Shown: in pieces, positions 23,100 to 33,942 of the stretch
How the letters are laid out: the number at the start of each line of letters is the position of its first letter
Numbering within the stretch: position 1 is the stretch's first letter
Assembly: GCA_003339415.1 (NCBI GenBank)
Contig: PDHQ01000315.1
Span: forward strand, 1-37,702
Reading direction: 5' to 3'
Length of the DNA: 37,702 bases
Source of the DNA: Ophiocordyceps camponoti-saundersi (nom. inval.)
Taxonomy: Eukaryota; Ascomycota; Sordariomycetes; Hypocreales; Ophiocordycipitaceae
Translations under genes and position numbers: made by a program
Notes under the pieces: generated by a model
The model's database searches: none
The model's input: the letters and a program-made list of their open reading frames with translations, nothing else
What the model was told of the DNA's origin: nothing

Positions 23100-25219
23100 T
23101 ATTTTCGTAAAAGGTTTTTTAATAATTTAAGCCTTATTAGTTTCTTCTAAAGTTTATTATTAGCTATTATAAAAGTTAAAGCTAATATTTTAAATTTTTA
23201 GAATATTTAAGCTTTTATATATAAGAGCCTTTTTATTTATTTTAAGAAAGTAGTAATTTAACTATACTTATTAGAAAGTATTTAATTAGAGGATTAAGTA
23301 ACTATTATATTAAGGTATAAGTTTATAAAGTCTTTTAAATTTTTATTTTTTTCTTATTTAAGGAGGTTAATATCTATAATTAGTTTTCTAAATAAGGCGT
23401 TTATAATAGGATTCTTATTTCTAGTAATATAATATATAGTAAAATTAAATAAGAAAATATAGCTAACTTATTTAATAATTATAGCTTTAAGAACGTTTTT
23501 AAGGAATCTTTTAAGCTAGTTAACTAAGACTTATATATTTATTTTAAGGTAAAAATAAACCTTATAAAGATAAAGCCGTAAGCGTTTTATAGTATATAGT
23601 ATAGCTTTATATTCTCTTTTTATTATATTATAATTTACTTCTATAAGGTTCTATATACTACTTTTAAACTTAATTATTTATTTAGTCCTTTTAACTTTTT
23701 ATAATAAAACCGCCCCTTATCTTATAAAGCTAATATTATATATAAGAATAATTTCCTTATAGTTTAGCCTTAGATTAAGTAATACTAGAAACTAAGGGTT
23801 TAATAATAATACTTTAAGGTTTATTATAACTTTAAAGTATTCCGCTATCTATTTTTAAGAAGTATCTTTTTTTAATAAGGAGGTTAGTAATTTAGTAATC
23901 TAAGTAAACTAGTAGATTTAAATCTAATAAAAGCTTATAAAGCTTAGGAAGTACTTAATTTAATAAATTAAGTTATAAATAACTTAGCTTTTAAGTTTTT
24001 TAACCTTATAGTTAACTAGCTTTTTTCTATAAAAGCTTACTATAAACTTTATAAGTTTTATTAATTCTTAGCACTAGCGAGATTTCTTCCTAGTAACTAT
24101 ATAGCTTATTAGCTTAATATTAATAAAGACCTTATTAATATTAATAAGGTATTTATAAATAAAGCGTTAAATACCTAGCTTTACTTTTTTATTATTATAT
24201 ATAGTTTCTAGTCCCCTAATAAGGATATTATCTATAAAAATATTATAAACTTCTAAAATAAGATTAAATAGTATTTATTATATAACTTTTATAAATTAAC
24301 TTACTAAGTTTATTATTTTTATTAATATAGTATATTAGCGGAAGAGACTAATTAGTATTACGAAAGTTATATAATCTTAGCTTTTTAAGTTTAAAAGTAT
24401 TTAATTATATTTTAAAAAAAGGTATAAGAGTATTAAAACCTTATATATTATAAATTATTTACTAAACTTATTAGTATAAGGTAGCGGGTTAGCGTCTTAT
24501 ATAATATAGCTATTAAGTATTATTATAAAGTTAATAAGCTAAACTCTTTTATTTTTCTTAGCTACTATTATATAATAATTATAATAAAAAGTATAACTAA
24601 GTTTTAAAACTTTATACTATATTTTATTTTTAAGAAGTTTAATTACTAATAAGAGTATTACTTTAAGAATATTAACTAGCTTCGCTTACTAAGCTTTATA
24701 CTTAATAACTTTAAATATAATAAAAGGCGCGACTAATTAATTTACTTATCTTTTTTTATTATAATCCTAAGCTAAAGTAGCTTTCTTATTAATAAGTATA
24801 GCGTATAATATAGCTTATTTATTATTAAATAATATCGTAGTTATTTATTTTTATATATTAACTAATTAATTAGGGGTTAGTTTATAACTTTTTATAATTT
24901 TAGAGAATTTACTAGTAATATCTTTATTAAATAGCTTATCGCTATAAATATTTTTTTTAATTATACTTTATTTCTTAGCTTTCTAGCTAAAATCGCCTTT
25001 TAAAATAAATTTATTTAAGCGGATATTATTATAAGGTACTTTCTTATTAGCTTTCTTTTTATATATTATATTTATAAGAGCTATTAATTAAAAGCGCGCT
25101 TTATTATTATTAGCTTTTTTTTATTAAATAACTAAAAATATTTAAATAGCTTTAGCTTTTATTTTAATATCTCCTCTCTCTCTTAGTAAGTTTAAAATAT
25201 TATAATAATAATATTATTA
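23100..25219 (-). pseudogene. Element D: Ty3/gypsy RT-RNase H relic
   Basis: Minus-strand gypsy pol of a family distinct from A, B and C. Upstream linker and palm residues occur at about 24,960-24,400 (DITSKFSKIIKSYKLTPN; then DANPLPYTNKFSK, the DANLPP..DEFSE region; then the first RT Asp region, broken). RNase H is clear at about 23,900-23,450: ITKLLTSLLKKD, the VNYNIIKREYKAILYTIKRLR segment and a C-terminal NALFRKL (ADALSR expected). Reading continues through the post-RNase H linker (FKILALTFIIANNKL) to about 23,105 and stops where the LINE begins, so integrase is missing. On the right it stops abruptly at repeat E2; its gag and protease resume beyond 28,430. Confidence 0.8.
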
Positions 25220-27059
25220 TGCTAGTATACCTTATATAGCTTAGAACTATCTTATATATATTCTAAGAGGGGGAAAAACCGGAGAACTTAAGGTAAAACC
25301 CTCCCCTTAAGCGTTACCTTAGCTTCGGGTTGGACTACGCCTATACCCGGCACTCTGCACTTTTAATAAGTTAGGTAATAATTAATAGCTAAGGAAGCTA
25401 ATATATCCCCTAGAATAGAGCTTACGGTAATAAGTATACGTATAATCCGGGTCTAGTATAAAGTTTATATAGCTTACTTATCTTCCTAGCTATTGTTATC
25501 GCCGTAAACTAAGTCCCTACGCTTAATTAGGGCGGCCTCGATAATCTAGTTAATTAAAGCCTAATTAACGTAGCTAAGGAATATATAAAGGTTTTACTAG
25601 CCCGTAACGGACCCCGTAATAGCTAGTCCCGAAAGGCGGCCTAACTATTATAGCGGAGCCGTAGATAAGTTTAGAAAGGGGGTTAGAGGCGGAACTACTA
25701 TATTCGCTCTCTAGCGTTTCCGCCTTAGCTACTACTAGACTTTAGTTAGCGCCGGAGGGGGAGGAGGGGCGGTATATATAAAGTTTTAATTTATAAATCT
25801 CCGGGGTTAGAAAGTATAAGTATTATTTGCCTAGTCCCACGCCGCTCTTATTTTAAGGTAAAGTTAACTTTACTTAAAATAAGTCCCCTAATAAAGAGGG
25901 TAATAATATAGTCTCTTTCCGTACGCTATAAAGTAAGCTAACTCGCCCTTTATATATAAAGAGGCGGAGTATTAGCTATATTATAGCTTTATTATATAAT
26001 ATTTAACGATATATCTAAGCTAGTAATACTTAAAATATTACTAGGGTTAGACTTTTAGCGTATAAGGTTTTATATTAAAAATCTTTACTTATATTATTAT
26101 ACCTTTATTATAGATCCGGTTTATATTCGCTACGCTATCGATAGTAACTATAAAGGAACTCCGCTAAGTCCCTAAATAGTATTTTTTCGCGTATAGTTAT
26201 ATTATTAAAACCTTATTTAAAAACTTAATTTTTTTCTAAAAGGCCTCCTTACCGCCTTATTATAAGGCCCGCGCTAGTACCTTTTTTATAATAAGAGTAT
26301 AACCTCTGCTAATTAAGCGTACCTTTTCTCTAAAAATAATATAAAGCTACCTTAAATCGGACTAAAGCTTATAAATAGTATTTCGGAAAATTATTATAAT
26401 ATTACTATTAGGTAATTTCCTTATTATAAAAGCTTAGCTTTACTTATAAAGTTTATAGTTAATATTTATTATAGTTACTTTAGAGTCTCGGACTTAGAGT
26501 AGCGTAGCGATAAAATTAAAATAAATCGTAAGCTAACGCTTATATTACCTAGGAATTTACTTTTTAATAGTTTTCTTTAGCGCTTTAGCTATAACCGTAG
26601 CTTATATTAGAGGAGTTCCGCTCCTTTTAAAGCCGTAGAAAAGAGAGGAAACCGCGGTTATAATAGCTAAGGAAATATTATTAACTAATAGAGTCGGAGT
26701 AGGGGGGGCGCCTCCCCGGACCTTTTCGGACTTTACTACTTATTCGATAATTACTTATATAAAGACTAAGGCGTCCCCCGAAATAATCTTATTAATACTC
26801 GCCTTAGCTTCTAATAAAGTAAAAAGTATAATAAACTTTTAAGTTTAAGTTTACTATAATTCGGAGTAAAGCTATATTCTAAGTAAAAAATTTTCGCGGT
26901 TATAATTAACTTATATAATATTGCCCTCCCTCCCGGAGTCGCTCCGGGCGCGGCTCGAGGCTATCGCTATAAGGTAACGGAAAGAGCGGAGTCTGCTTAT
27001 AATATAAAAATAAGAGTTTTATATCTACGTTACTATAAGCGCGGAGTTTATAGAATATA
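25220..27059 (+). repeat. Repeat E, copy 2 (1,840 bp)
   Basis: Second copy of the 16,496-18,335 unit in the same orientation. It starts TGCTAGTAT with the TG intact and ends GAATATA. It cuts the pol of element D at 25,219. The left flank is TATTA and the right flank TAAAA, so no clean target duplication supports a solo insertion. It carries the counterpart of the coding-like frame (NRKLTLILPRNLLFNSF...SSAPFKAVEKRGNRGYNS near 26,530-26,680) and of the palindrome (25,851-25,879). Both copies lie just right of short TAA/ATT microsatellite-like tracts (16,468-16,492; 25,200-25,219). Confidence 0.8.
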
Positions 27060-27379
27060 TAAAAGTTAAAGTTTAAAATATTAGATAATGCTTTAATTAA
27101 TAAAAATAGTATTATAATATACTTCTAATTAATTTATTATTAGTTAATCTCTTTTAAATTTTAGTTAGTAATATTTTATTATTTATTAGCTTATATAATT
27201 ATTTAATTATTTTCTTTATCTTATTTATTTTTATTTAAGAGAAAGAAAACTAACTCCCTTTCTTAGTAGATTATTATCCCCTTAAGTGCTAACTTTTTTT
27301 CCTCCCCTTTCCCTATAAAAAGGGGCCTTAATCCCTATTAGGGAAAATCGTTACTATACCTAATAATTAAAATAATAAT
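27060..27379. other. AT-rich spacer after repeat E2
   Basis: TA-rich, with a pyrimidine-rich block near 27,255-27,320 that includes CCCTATAAAAAGGGG, a short inverted repeat with a TATAAAA core. No coding frame is clear. If 27,380-28,420 was a gene, a promoter would be expected here. Confidence 0.4.
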
Positions 27380-28420
27380 ATTAATAAAAGCTAAGTTAAG
27401 GAATAAGATAAGCTATTTATTATCCTATATAAGTAATCTTATTACTAAGGTAATAATTTAAGTTAAACTAAAAATATATTAAATATAAAAATCCTTAGTT
27501 TTTATATAATAATTAAATATTAGCTAAGTAAGGCGGATAAATAATATACCTAAGATAAAAGGAATAAGTATATTATTATAGTAAATAAAGATTTAAATAA
27601 GTATATAAATAAGTTTTATAAAGAGAATAATATCTAAGATAGCTACTAGCTAAGTTAATTTCTTATTAAAAAATATTATATTAATAAAGATAGGGCGGTA
27701 TTTAAAGTTAAATTTATAAGTATACTAAGAGGTAATAATATTTATCTTAGCCCTTATATTAAGGAGTGCTAATATAAAGGTAATATCGATACCCTTAACG
27801 CGGACTTATATATAAGGGAGGTTTTATATTATTTTCGGTATATTAAAAAATAAGATATTTATATAAATACTAAAAGATTTAAGTATTAATATTAGAGAAA
27901 ACTTAAGGTTCCTAAGGACGAAAATTTCTAAGTTTAAGATATAGTCTTCTTTATTTTCTTTATAAATAATCTTTTTTAAAGTATAATAATTAAATAGTTC
28001 TATAAGAATATAGTTACTATTAAAAATAATAAGGTTTATATTTAGCCTAGCGTAAATATTATTAAAGAAAAATATAAAGCTATTATTAAAAAAGTAATTT
28101 ATATATTTAAAAATTATAATAGTATTAATAGTGCTAAAGCTAGCTTAACTAGCTAAGGGCTAATTAACTAGTTTCTTAATAAAAACTTCCTTAAATTTAA
28201 AAATCTTATAATTAAGGTATTTTACCTTATTAGCTAATATTTAAAAGACTTTAATACTAAATTTTAAGTTTATCGTAATTAAGTTTATTAACTTAATAAA
28301 AACTTTTTTTCCGATAATCTTATTTATAATTAAGTCCGTAATCTTATTATATTTATTAATAACTTTTACCTTAAAGCGTAAGTAAATAGTAGCTAAGAGG
28401 GCTTTATCTTAAATTTTCTT
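27380..28420 (+). pseudogene. Unidentified coding-like relic inside element D
   Basis: A plus-strand frame of about 340 codons is broken almost only by stops of the Gln/Trp type. It has the composition of a soluble protein: NKDLNKYINKFYKENN near 27,585, DRAVFKVKFISILRGNNIYL near 27,700, GNIDTLNADLYIREVLYYF near 27,785, KLKVPKDENF near 27,910, DFNTKF and YRNQVYQLNKN near 28,250-28,300. The minus strand in the same phase is a run of Ile, Leu and Phe, which argues for the plus strand. I do not recognise the family; transposase, recombinase, gag or a captured host gene are all possible. It lies between repeat E2 and the protease of D, so it arrived with or after E2. Confidence 0.42.
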
Positions 28421-28429
28421 TTACTTAGT

Positions 28430-30025
28430 AATAGCTTTTTTTTATTATATAACTTCCTAAGTATAAGTAATTAAAGTTAATTAACTAGTAAATTATAAAG
28501 TGCTAAAAGGGGAAGGGGTTTATAAAACTCTATCTTTAGTTAGGCTTTCTTTAACTTTTAAGCGCTTAAATTTATAAGCGTTAATTATAGCTTAGATAAA
28601 GTTAACCTTAACTATTTAATCTAATAGCGCTATATTTTATTATATAATAATAAAAGATATAATAAGCGTAAGGGTTTTATTTTTAGGTAATATTAGAAGG
28701 GTTTATCGCACTATATTATTATAATTTATAAAAGATAAGATTATCTTTTATTCCTTCTTATTAAAAGACTAATTATAATTATTAATAATAAGGCTTTTAA
28801 CTTTTAAGATTAAGTTTAATATAAAAGATCTTAGCTAGTTTTTAACTTAGTATATTAGAAAGCGTTTAATATAGCTTCCTACTTTAATAAATTTATATAG
28901 AAAGCTTAGTAATATAATAATATAGAAAGTATATAATTTAAAAAAAAGCTCTCTAATTCTTAAGTTATAATAAGTAAAGCTTAATTCCTTATTATAAGTT
29001 GCTAGGGGGTAGTTATTAGTATAGTAAGTAAGTTTATTATAATAATAGCACCTATAACTTTTTTTACTTAAAATTATATTAATATTTAATTTATTACTAG
29101 ATTTATTAGTCTTATATATTATAATATTAGTAATAATAAAAGGTTTACCTTATTAAGTTTTATAAGCTAAGGTATCTTAATTTTTAACCTTATTAGCTAA
29201 GCTATAAATATTATCTTATATATTAGCTAAATTAATAAAAAGGGAACTTATTTATTTAGCTAAATTATCTATAATTATACTTTTTAAGTTACCTTACTAT
29301 CTTTTAGTAATAGTCTTTAAGTAAGTTTTCTTATAAATCCTCTTAAGGGTTATTAGTTACTTTTCTTTTAAAAAAAACTTTATAGCTTCTTCCTAGCTTT
29401 ATTAAAGCTTTTAATTATAAAAGGCTATAGTAAGCTAATAATATAAATTTTTAAGATAAGGCTTAAGATAGCTTTAGATACTTTTTATAAGCTAGCTATA
29501 AAGTATAGCTATAATATTTTTATAAGTTAAATTATTCTTTTTAAAAAGCTTAACTTAAACTTTTTTTAGTAAGGTATTAAAAACATTACTTAATTTTATA
29601 ATAGCGAGTTTATAATTAATCCTATACTTTTTATAGTAAAGATAGTTATAAGTTTAGATTTAATTAGTAACTTATTCTATAATCTCTAATTTCTTTATAT
29701 TATAGTTCCTAATCCTTTTATTTAAGGTGCTTTTCTAAGCCGAGTTTAATACGCTATAATATTTAATTATAATATTCTTAGCTATTTCCTAAAGCTAATC
29801 TTTAGTTAGGATTTTTATATTTATTCCTTCCTTATTTTTAATATAATCTTTAAGCTATTCGACTATTATAGCGTTTTTAATATTTATATTCTTTATTTCT
29901 TTTTTAAAGCGGTTAGGAACTTAGTTATATTCTAGCTAGTAAATTTTATAATAAGTAGTAAGGCTAGCTAGATATTAATAACTTAAGTTTTCTTAGCTAT
30001 CTTATTTTTAGGAGTCGTTATTTTA
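28430..30025 (-). pseudogene. Element D: gag and protease relic
   Basis: Minus-strand relic of about 500 codons. The gag part is charged and helical (LKDYIKNKEGINIKILTKDQ near 29,830; KKLEIIE and KLAIIKLSNVFNTLLKK nearer 29,600). A CCHC knuckle at 29,009-29,050 reads C-Y-Y-Y-N-K-L-T-Y-Y-T-N-N-Y, exactly C-x2-C-x4-H-x4-C with three ligands changed to Tyr. A protease-like segment lies near 28,640-28,600 (ALLDQIVKVNFI, LLDSG expected) and reading continues to RLKVKESLTKDRVLQTPSPF near 28,530. It stops at about 28,430, where the plus-strand unidentified relic begins. Its RT and RNase H lie at 23,100-25,219. No LTR for D is identified. Confidence 0.78.
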
Positions 30026-30176
30026 TTTTCTATATTATTAAGGCTAACCGAACAGGTACGATTAAGTAATTAAGTTAAGTTTTTAAAAGAAAAAAGTATA
30101 TAAATCTTAGGGGGGTAAGGTAATTAGTCTTATAATAGAATAGTATTCTATAATAATATAGCTATTTTAAAAAGAG
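30026..30176. other. Spacer between element D gag and element C-right LTR
   Basis: Probably the leader of minus-strand D. It contains the 15-bp inverted repeat TAGAATA-G-TATTCTA near 30,140 and a GGGGGG run. Five bases before the C-right LTR read AAGAG, the candidate left target duplication. Confidence 0.5.
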
Positions 30177-31026
30177 TATAATAATTTAGAATATAAATAC
30201 TAGTTAAAAGTACTATTCTTATTATATAAGTAGTATTTATTATATAAATAGCTTAATAATATAATTTATATAATAAAGTAAAAATACTAGTATTTAGTAT
30301 TTAAATTATAGCTAAACTTTAGAAGGTTAAACTTTAGATAATAAGATAAGATAATAAAGATAAGAATAATAAATAAAATTTCTAAGATAAGAAGAATAGT
30401 TAGAGACGGTTAAAAACAGAAAGAAATATTAGCTATTATAAATAAAAAATTATCTATTATAATTTATTATTAGCTTAGAAGCTAATAAAATATAATAGAA
30501 TAAAATAAAGCTATTCTATTTGCTAAGGAATATAGTAGATTTAAAATTAAAAGTTAATTTTAAAGTAAGAATTAATTTTAAAGTAAAAGAATATAATAAA
30601 AGTAAATAGAATAAGATAAAGCTATTTTATTCGCTAGTATATTTATAATATAAAGCTTTTATAATATTTTATAGCTTTCTAGCTAGCTTATATAATTAAA
30701 TAGTTTCTTAAAAAAGGAAAACTATAAAAGGAAGGCTTCTTTCCCTCGAAGGGTTTTTCCTTTCCTTCTTCTCTAAGCTTTTAATCTAAATAATTTATAT
30801 TATAAAAGCTTACTCTTTATAACCTTCCCTTACCTTATAAGATACTCCTATTTAGGAAGTTTTTACTTATTTATACTTTATAAATTTCCTATTTTAGCTA
30901 CTTACTGCCTAGTTAAAGTAAGTAAAGCCCCTTACTTTCTTATTACCTCTTTTCTTTCTTTATCTTTAGAAGCTTAGATTAAAAGCTATAAGTAAGATTA
31001 GGTAATTACGGGTATAATTTGTAATA
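30177..31026 (+). repeat. Element C-right 5' LTR (850 bp)
   Basis: Full-length partner of 12,843-13,693, starting TATAATAATTTA and ending GTAATA. Differences are mainly transitions (for example TTATTCGCTAAGG against TTCTATTTGCTAAGG). A gag relic in the same orientation begins about 170 bp later, so this is a 5' LTR. The next bases, TGTTAAAAGC, are where the primer-binding site should be. Confidence 0.88.
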
Positions 31027-31194
31027 TGTTAAAAGCTTCTTTACTATTATAACTACCTTATAAGTATAAAGAATAAGGAGAGAGTATACTAAAGAATTCC
31101 TTTCCTAAAAAAATAGAAAAATAGAAAAATAGTACTTTTTTAATTATATATATCTCCACGGAAATAAAAGGTAAAAATCCACTTTTTCCTTTCC

Positions 31195-32256
31195 TAATTA
31201 GGAAATAAGCGGCGCTACTTAGTAGTATATAATATATCTAATATAACCTCCCCTGCACCCCCTTATATTACTACTAATCCTAGACTTATTATAAATATTA
31301 GTAAGGTCCCGAGACTTAAATATTATAGCGGGAAAGATAAAGATTTATAAGCGTTCTTAACTAATATTAAAGCTTATTTTAGGCTCTATTCCTCCGCCTT
31401 TTATAATAAACTTATAAAGGTAATTTATACTTTTACTTACTTAGAAGGAATAGCTTTAAACTAGTTTAAACTTATACTAAGGAATTATTTAAAACTTATA
31501 AATAATTAAGAAGAAGAAACGGAGCTTATTTTTACTAGTTTCGATTAATTCGAAGAAAAACTATAAGAAGTTTTTAGTTAGCAAAACGAAGCTAAAATTA
31601 TAAAATATAAATTACGAACCTTATAGTAAAAAGGGGCTACTTCTAGCTACGCTGCTAAATTTAGATAAATAACTAGTAAGTTAAACTAGGAAAATAAAGC
31701 CCTTATAGCTATTTTTTATAAAAGACTAAAAGACAAAGTTAAAAACGAATTATATAAGTAAAATAAACTTAAAGAGCTATTTACTTATATAGCTTCTACT
31801 ATTAAAATTAATAATTAACTTTTCGAAAGAAAGTAGCAAAAATAAAGAAGTAAAAATACCTCTTTTTATATTAATAAAAGTAATAAAAAATATAAGAAAA
31901 ATTACGCTAATCGAGGAGACCTTATAGATTTAGATATAGTATTCTCGAAGCTTATTATCTGCTTCTTTTATAAGAAAAAAAGCTATATTATAAAAAACTA
32001 CTTTAAAAAATAAGGAAAAGGAAAAGGAATAGGAAAAACCTTTTCTATAAATAATAAGACGATTAATATTATTTCTTCCTACCTAGCTACTAATTATAAC
32101 ACGCTAAGCTTAAATAAGAAGGAATAATATACTATTTATAATACGAAAGTTAAACTACTAATAAAAGAAGATAATATAAACTAAGAGGCTTATAAATTCC
32201 GAGAAGAACTAAGATAATAATATAACCTAAAACTTATAATTAATATACTATTCTTA
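31195..32256 (+). pseudogene. Element C-right gag relic with CCHC zinc knuckle
   Basis: Plus-strand gag of about 350 codons. The capsid-like part runs from about 31,290: a YYSGKDKDL start, AFLTNIKAYF, YTFTYLEGIALN before a stop where Trp is expected, FKLILRNYL, then FDQFEEKLQEVFSQQN with stops at Gln, and YAAKFRQITSKLNQENKALI. This matches the Retrotrans_gag domain order. The knuckle at 31,960-32,001 reads C-F-F-Y-K-K-K-S-Y-I-I-K-N-Y, C-x2-C-x4-H-x4-C with RIP changes. The first Cys is still TGC, in the protected TGC context. The frame is cut by F1 at 32,257-32,261 and continues at 33,938. Confidence 0.85.
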
Positions 32257-32261
32257 GATAG

Positions 32262-32471
32262 TATAATAGTCTCACTAAGGCGACTATAGAAGTAAGCTAA
32301 GGTGGAGTTATAATTAAAGCTATCGAAGAGAGGAAGGAGAAGGGAGAGAAGCCCCCTTCCTAAGCTAGCTATATACCCCGCGCGATAACTAAACGCTATC
32401 GGGAAGACCTAAATATATCCGCTATAATCCCCCCTATCTAGCTATAATTAGTTATAAACTAATCCTTTATA
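32262..32471 (+). repeat. F1 5' LTR (210 bp)
   Basis: Starts TATAATAGTCTC and ends TCCTTTATA. Matches 33,728-33,937 directly and the two LTRs of F2 in inverse. It is followed by TAGCCCCCT, which would be TGGCCCCCT before RIP, a typical TGG primer-binding site start. Confidence 0.88.
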
Positions 32472-32477
32472 TAGCCC

Positions 32478-32500
32478 CCTCCTTAGGCCGGCTAAGGAGG
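32478..32500 (+). repeat. F1 conserved stem-loop next to 5' LTR
   Basis: CCTCCTTAG and CTAAGGAGG form a 9-bp stem around the loop GCCGG. The same stem with a different loop (CTAGC) is kept in F2 at 37,009-37,031. A structured site at the primer-binding/packaging position suggests a role in priming, dimerisation or packaging of the element RNA. Confidence 0.75.
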
Positions 32501-33727
32501 CAGAAGCGTAGGATAGAAAAGTTACGTATTACTACGCTAGCAAGATACTCTATATAATCCCTAGCTAATAATAGCCTAGGGAATTAAACCCCGATTCTTA
32601 TAAGGAAGATTCTAATAAGCTTAGAATTATAGCACCGCTTAAGGTAGGAATTAATAAACTTATATACTAGTAGTAAAAACTTACCTATATAGCTAGCGTA
32701 TAAGATTAGGTAGTATTATACTAGTTACGGGAAGCTTAGAAAATACTTTATTCGCGGTAAATAATAAAGCTAGCTATATACTTATCGCTATATACCGCTA
32801 GCGCTAGTTTATAAGCTAGAGCGTAATATAACTATAATATATATTTACTAATAAATCTACGCGCCTAAGCCGCGCGCGGACTATCCTTATATAAGGTAAT
32901 ATAATAAAGCTAGAAATTACCCGGGCTATAATATTTAGTATATACTTATCTTTCCTTACTTATTATCCCCTTAATTAAAATACTTTAGATTTACCTCTAA
33001 CTTCCCCGCTCTATTTATAAAAAGCCCTAACCTTAATATCCCCGTTTACCTATAAAGCTTCGGATAGTTACGCTTAAAATAACCGATCTAGTTATACTAA
33101 TAGTAATACTAGCGCTTAGTAATACTAGAATAAGATTATATAAATGCGATATTTATCGGGTTAGTAAAAAGGGGGGGCGGCAAATTAACTAGCGCGTTAA
33201 GAATATTCCTAAAACTAAATACTCTATTAAAGCCTCGGAGAAAGCTAGCGAAGGCCGTATATATCGTAAGCTAGTTCTTATAATTTAAGCGCTTTTATAG
33301 CTCCTTACGTAGCTTAGATAAGAGTAGAATAATCTTAGTATAGTTAAACTAGTTTAATAATCCGGCCTTAAAAAAGGTATATTCCTACCTTATAACGTAT
33401 TCTCTAAGGGGCTTTAATAGCCCTTAATATATCTTAATTAAGGAAAGACTTACTTAGCGCTTTTTATAACTTTCCCTAAGAAGCTCGGAGACGTATAGGA
33501 AGGAATATCTGCTAGAAAGTGCTAAGACGAGAAAAGATATAGTAAAACTAAAACTTAGGCTCCCTAATTATAGCTCCGTTAATCGCAAATTTAGTATATA
33601 TAGCGGCTAGCTAAGAGTCTAAGCTAGAATAAGCTAAGAGTAGCTTTAATATAGGTAGAATTTAATAGCGTTTTATACTAAGATTTTACTTTTACGTTTA
33701 GTTAATAGTAAGAGGAGCTTTAATTAA

Positions 33728-33937
33728 TATAATAATCTTACTAAGGCGATTATAGAAGTAAGCTAAAATAGAGTTATAATTAAAGCTATCGAAGAGAGGA
33801 AGGAGAAGGGAGAGAAGCCCCCTTCCTAAGCTAGCTATATACCCCGCGTAATAACTAAACGCTATCGGGAAGACCTAAATATATCCGCTATAATCCCCCT
33901 TATCTAGCTATAATTAGTTATAAACTAATCCCTTATA
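33728..33937 (+). repeat. F1 3' LTR (210 bp)
   Basis: Starts TATAATAATCTTAC and ends TCCCTTATA, followed at once by the target duplication GATAG. It differs from the 5' LTR chiefly by transitions (GTGGAG/ATAGAG, GCGCGATAAC/GCGTAATAAC). Confidence 0.88.
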
Positions 33938-33942
33938 GATAG

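Larger units (their letters stand above)
32262..33937 (+). mobile_element. Element F, copy F1: small LTR retrotransposon without gag or pol
   Basis: 1,676 bp with identical-length 210-bp direct terminal repeats. Ends are TATAATAG...CCTTATA (TG...CA expected before RIP). A perfect 5-bp duplication GATAG flanks it (32,257-32,261 and 33,938-33,942) and the C-right reading continues across. The interior has no RT, integrase, knuckle or protease that I can find. Only a short plus-strand frame near 33,105-33,270 looks coding (LYKCDIYRVSKKGGRQIN). The size and structure resemble a terminal-repeat retrotransposon in miniature, moved by another element's enzymes. A purine-rich AGTAAGAGGAGC precedes the right LTR, giving plus orientation. 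F1 is 100 bp shorter than F2. Confidence 0.88.

Noticed and set aside
16496..27059. E1 and E2 as the two LTRs of one retrotransposon
   Set aside because: The interval between them is a LINE plus a fragment of gypsy D whose other half lies beyond E2, and the outer flanks do not form a target duplication.
27380..28420. Identification as a Starship captain (DUF3435 tyrosine recombinase)
   Set aside because: Considered because of the fungal setting and size, but I could not find the expected recombinase motifs, so no name is given.
28430..30150. Plus-strand open frame over element D gag
   Set aside because: Its translation is mostly Leu, Ile and Phe, whereas the minus strand is charged and has a correctly spaced CCHC knuckle.
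12843..31026. The 850-bp C LTRs as the ends of one 18-kb element
   Set aside because: Integrase precedes the left LTR and gag follows the right LTR, both in plus orientation, so they are a 3' LTR and a 5' LTR of two copies. The outer flanks TTTAG and AAGAG also differ.
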